The notes below the pieces were generated by a model. The model had not been told where the DNA came from. It saw only the letters and a program-made list of their open reading frames with translations, and made no database searches. Both the position numbers and the translations under genes were made by a program. Below, piece by piece: positions 5,402-7,951 of a stretch of DNA of 7,951 bases (the first letter of the stretch is position 1; the number at the start of each line of letters is the position of its first letter). This DNA comes from Acidimicrobiaceae bacterium UBA2093 (GTDB lineage: Bacteria > Actinomycetota > Acidimicrobiia > Acidimicrobiales > Ilumatobacteraceae). The stretch spans positions 173,120 to 181,070 of the forward strand of contig DCZD01000002.1 in the NCBI GenBank assembly GCA_002331255.1, in the 5' to 3' direction.

Positions 5402-7457
5402 GACTGAGAGAACGTCGAATGAAGTCAAGTTGGTGATGCAGCAAGTTTTCTGCGACTACTTCTTGTGGGGTCATGTGAGTGACCCCACTCAGTGGAAAGA
5501 CTTCGTGTGGTCGACCTGCGGCAAGTAGTGCGGACGACAACTGAAGAGTGTGTGCAGCGACCACATTGTCATCGGCAAGCCCGTGAATCAGAAGCAAAGG
5601 GCGCGTGAGCCGCGATGCCTCGGAGACAAGATTCGTTCGTTCGTAATTCTCGCTGTTACGAACGGGGTCACCCAGGTATCTCTCGGTGTAGTGAGTGTCA
5701 TAGAGTCTCCAGTCCGTCACTGGTGCACCGGCAACGCCGCAGTGAAACACGTCAGGTGCTCGCAGTACTGCGAGCGCTGCGAGATATCCACCGAAACTCC
5801 AACCACGAATTGCCACTTTGGTCATGTCTGCCCGCGGCTCAAGCTGAGGCAGTACCGATGCGACGAGACACTGGTCGCTCAACACTGGTTCAGCAAGATC
5901 GCCGGCCACCTCTCGTTCGAACGCTGAGCCTTTTCCTGGCGTTCCTGCTCCGTCGGCGATCACCACGACGAACCCTTGGTCGGCGAACCATTGAGACACC
6001 AAAAGAGATTGGTTCGATGCCACGACGCGCTGTGCGTGCGGGCCTCCGTAGGGATCAAACAGCACTGGAAGCGAACGAGCCTCTGAATTTCGTGGCGTGA
6101 GTATCGCGACGGGAATTCTGCGGGGACCAACTAAGTGGAAACGCACATTGGGCGACACGAGTGGGGTCTCGGCGTTCGACACGAGATGCGGTCCGCCGAC
6201 GACTGTGTAGATGGCCACCGGTGACTCGATGGACGTCGTGCGCAGCACGAAGCGCGAGTCGTTGCCGGCCCCGCTTGACACGCAGTTGTCTGGGCTCAGT
6301 CGATCTTGTTGACCAGATTCGATGTCGTGACGCCACACATGAATGAACCATGGTTCGTCGATGTGGTTCGCCGTGAATAACACATGATTGCCGACATGTT
6401 GCACACCGCGTACCTGAAGGTCATTCGGGGTGACTGGTCGACCGTCGATCATCAGTCGACGCACGCCGTCACGTTCTGCACACGTGACCAGAGAGCCGTC
6501 CGCCGCAAGAGCGGGCGTTCCCGGCACTAGTTCCACCCAGTGTCTGTCCACCTCTTCGTGCACTAGGTGGCACTCGCCATTGTGCTCATTCACGCGTAGC
6601 ACGCGAGTGTTTCGTTGGTCGCGGGTCTGCACCTGCACAATCAGTCCGTTCGCAGACCACGTCACTGCATTCACGTACTCGTAGTCGTGAGGAATGTCGA
6701 CATCGACGACTGAACCATCGTGGACCGGCACGATATGAAGGCTCACCGATGCATTCGCGGAACCCGATTTCGGGTACCTGTGAATACTTGCCGGCTTCTC
6801 GGGTCGTGATGGGTCAGCGATGTGCCACTGCAGGACTCTCGACGTGTCGGATCGACATACGGCGATGAGTTGCCCATCTGGTGAGAACCAGAAACCACGG
6901 TGCCGCGCCATCTCTTCAGCGGCTATGAACTCGGCGAGACCCCACGTGACGTCGGGTGATGTGTCAGAGCAGAGAACGTGTTCCTTGCCATCATCTTTGA
7001 TGGCACAGAGCGCACCATCTCGAACGAACGCGATCGTGTCACCGCTCGGAGAGAATCGTGCGTCGAATACGCCTGGCTCAATTGAAAGTGTCTTCTGGCA
7101 GCCGGTGATCAGATCAATCTCGTATGTCTGGCTTCCGACTGTCGTTAGCGCCTTCGTCACAGCTGCATCGGTCGAGTAGGTAACGACACCGCCCGCAGAT
7201 TCGCGCATGCGCTCGCGACGGCGTCTTTCCTCCGCGGTGGTGCGAGAGTGCTCACCATCGACGCTTGGGTCGAACACGCATCTTTCCTCACCGGTTGCGA
7301 TGTTCAGCGCCCAAAGCTTGTTGATGGGATCGTGTCCGCTCGACGAACGAGCAAAGACAACTCGTTCACCATCCGGTGACACGGTGATGTTCCGTGGTTC
7401 ACCGAGGGTGAGGCGCAGTGTCCTGGCGTGCTGGCGAGGGAAAGTGTCGTTCTCCAT
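5388..7457 (-). CDS. Dipeptidyl peptidase IV-like serine peptidase (family S9)
   Basis: Serine exopeptidase expected to remove N-terminal dipeptides, classically with Pro or Ala second. 689 residues from ATG 7457. The N-terminal beta-propeller has repeated SPDG-type turns (about 26-30, 136-139, 192-195). It includes AEFIAAEEMARHRGFWFSPDG-like sequence whose Glu181-Glu182 pair corresponds to the DPP4 Glu pair that grips the substrate N-terminus. The C-terminal alpha/beta-hydrolase domain (from about 440) has oxyanion-hole Tyr470 (DPYGGP), nucleophile Ser554 (GWSFGGY), Asp629 (HGLADDNV) and His661 (GVTHMT). No signal peptide is present, so it is predicted cytosolic. The start is uncertain: GTG at 7472 overlaps the upstream stop (GTGA) and would add 5 residues, but the ATG best fits my memory of homologues starting near the FPRQ segment. 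Neither has a strong Shine-Dalgarno. It lies immediately downstream of the thiolase-like gene, apparently in one transcript. Family assignment is firm; true substrates are unknown. Confidence 0.93.
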   Translation of the reverse strand: MENDTFPRQHARTLRLTLGEPRNITVSPDGERVVFARSSSGHDPINKLWALNIATGEERCVFDPSVDGEHSRTTAEERRRRERMRESAGGVVTYSTDAAVTKALTTVGSQTYEIDLITGCQKTLSIEPGVFDARFSPSGDTIAFVRDGALCAIKDDGKEHVLCSDTSPDVTWGLAEFIAAEEMARHRGFWFSPDGQLIAVCRSDTSRVLQWHIADPSRPEKPASIHRYPKSGSANASVSLHIVPVHDGSVVDVDIPHDYEYVNAVTWSANGLIVQVQTRDQRNTRVLRVNEHNGECHLVHEEVDRHWVELVPGTPALAADGSLVTCAERDGVRRLMIDGRPVTPNDLQVRGVQHVGNHVLFTANHIDEPWFIHVWRHDIESGQQDRLSPDNCVSSGAGNDSRFVLRTTSIESPVAIYTVVGGPHLVSNAETPLVSPNVRFHLVGPRRIPVAILTPRNSEARSLPVLFDPYGGPHAQRVVASNQSLLVSQWFADQGFVVVIADGAGTPGKGSAFEREVAGDLAEPVLSDQCLVASVLPQLEPRADMTKVAIRGWSFGGYLAALAVLRAPDVFHCGVAGAPVTDWRLYDTHYTERYLGDPVRNSENYERTNLVSEASRLTRPLLLIHGLADDNVVAAHTLQLSSALLAAGRPHEVFPLSGVTHMTPQEVVAENLLHHQLDFIRRSLSLDGA

Positions 7458-7468
7458 GTCGGAATTAT

Positions 7469-7951
7469 TCACGCGACTCGCAGAACTCCGTCCGCATCGA
7501 GATGGCACGGTTTACCAATGTGCTCTTCATTGACCATGGCCGACCCGAGTTGAGGGTCGGTCGAAATACCCCATGCTCGACGACCATCAGCAAGCAGGCA
7601 TGATGCGATGACTTGCTCGGGCTGACCTTCGCGGTCATGCATCACGGTGTACGCCTCGACGACGGCTGCGCCTATGGCCTCGCTACGTGTGGCAGCAATA
7701 GTCATCGGCAACGCGTCGATCTCAGCTTGTGGAAAGTCGTACGTAAAGCCATCAAGAGGTGGCCGAGTTGAGTACACACCGAAGGCATGTTTGGTGGTGA
7801 ATCCACCGTTCCCCCATACGAGGCCGTTCTCACCCGGTGCATGACGCAGGTCGGTCATGACTGTCGCAATGGCGTGCGACACGTAGTTGTTCCACGGTCC
7901 ACCGGCGAATTGGAGACCACCGGTGCGAGTGAGTTGCCGGTCAAGTGACAA
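7469..7951 (-). CDS. Thiolase-like (SCP-x/TLP1-type) protein, C-terminal part only
   Basis: The last 160 codons of a gene whose start lies right of the window. The sequence enters at a TTG that is an internal codon. TRTGGLQFAGGPWNNYVSHA (about 8-27), followed by a GNGGFTTKHAFGVYSTRPP-like segment, is typical of actinobacterial proteins annotated as acetyl-CoA acetyltransferase. In these a thiolase fold of the SCP-x type is followed by an additional C-terminal domain (thiolase-like protein type 1). The visible remainder, with an EAYTVMHDREGQPE segment and a C-terminal VNEEHIGKPCHLDADG segment, matches that extra domain. Catalytic Cys and His of the thiolase core lie outside the window, so activity cannot be judged. 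Likely role: CoA-thioester or lipid/sterol side-chain metabolism, by family only. The downstream peptidase begins 11 bases after its stop. Confidence 0.8.
   Translation of the reverse strand: MSLDRQLTRTGGLQFAGGPWNNYVSHAIATVMTDLRHAPGENGLVWGNGGFTTKHAFGVYSTRPPLDGFTYDFPQAEIDALPMTIAATRSEAIGAAVVEAYTVMHDREGQPEQVIASCLLADGRRAWGISTDPQLGSAMVNEEHIGKPCHLDADGVLRVA

Noticed and set aside
5615..6100. 161-codon plus-strand frame opposite the peptidase
   Set aside because: Arg-rich antisense shadow of the peptidase catalytic domain, which has an intact triad in the opposite strand.
7949..7951. TTG at the window edge as a start codon on the minus strand
   Set aside because: The sequence that follows is the C-terminal part of a much longer thiolase-like family, so this is an internal leucine codon and the gene is truncated by the window.

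Overview
The window reads as a stretch of actinobacterial chromosome, most likely class Acidimicrobiia. Four things point there: a Rho factor with an Arg/Asp/Gly/Gln-rich N-terminal extension, the order rho-rpmE-(unknown)-(lipoprotein)-prfA-prmC, a lipoprotein with a threonine/proline linker, and a thiolase-like protein with an extra C-terminal domain. The moderately high GC and GTG start codons also fit. The placement is inferred from gene content; there is no rRNA or other strong phylogenetic marker here.

Plus strand, 1-5375: a compact six-gene run centred on termination and translation. It begins with the 3' part of rho (its start lies left of the window), followed by rpmE (ribosomal protein L31, zinc-binding form). 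Next come an unrecognised 338-aa soluble protein, a 255-aa predicted lipoprotein, prfA (release factor RF1) and prmC (the methyltransferase that modifies the GGQ glutamine of RF1). After the 73-base rho-rpmE gap, the spacings are 6, 2, 19 and -8 bases, so rpmE to prmC could be one transcript. The only candidate promoters I see are a TACACT element before rpmE and a TAGCCT element placed to give a leaderless prfA transcript. Both are weak calls.

Minus strand, 7951-5388: a second, convergent unit. It holds the last 160 codons of a thiolase-like (SCP-x/TLP1-type) protein and, just downstream, a complete cytoplasmic dipeptidyl-peptidase-IV-like serine peptidase of family S9. The two operons meet tail to tail with 12 bases between stop codons. 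No intrinsic terminator with a T-tract is visible at that junction or after rho, which suits Rho-dependent termination.

There is no RNA gene, CRISPR array, insertion sequence, phage or defence module here, and no gene-free stretch longer than 73 bases. Nearly all of the window is ordinary housekeeping sequence. The points worth following up are the two uncharacterised genes inserted between rpmE and prfA, the repeat-built disordered N-terminus of Rho, and the pairing of a cytosolic dipeptidyl peptidase with a thiolase-like enzyme. I did not find a convincing new multi-gene system.
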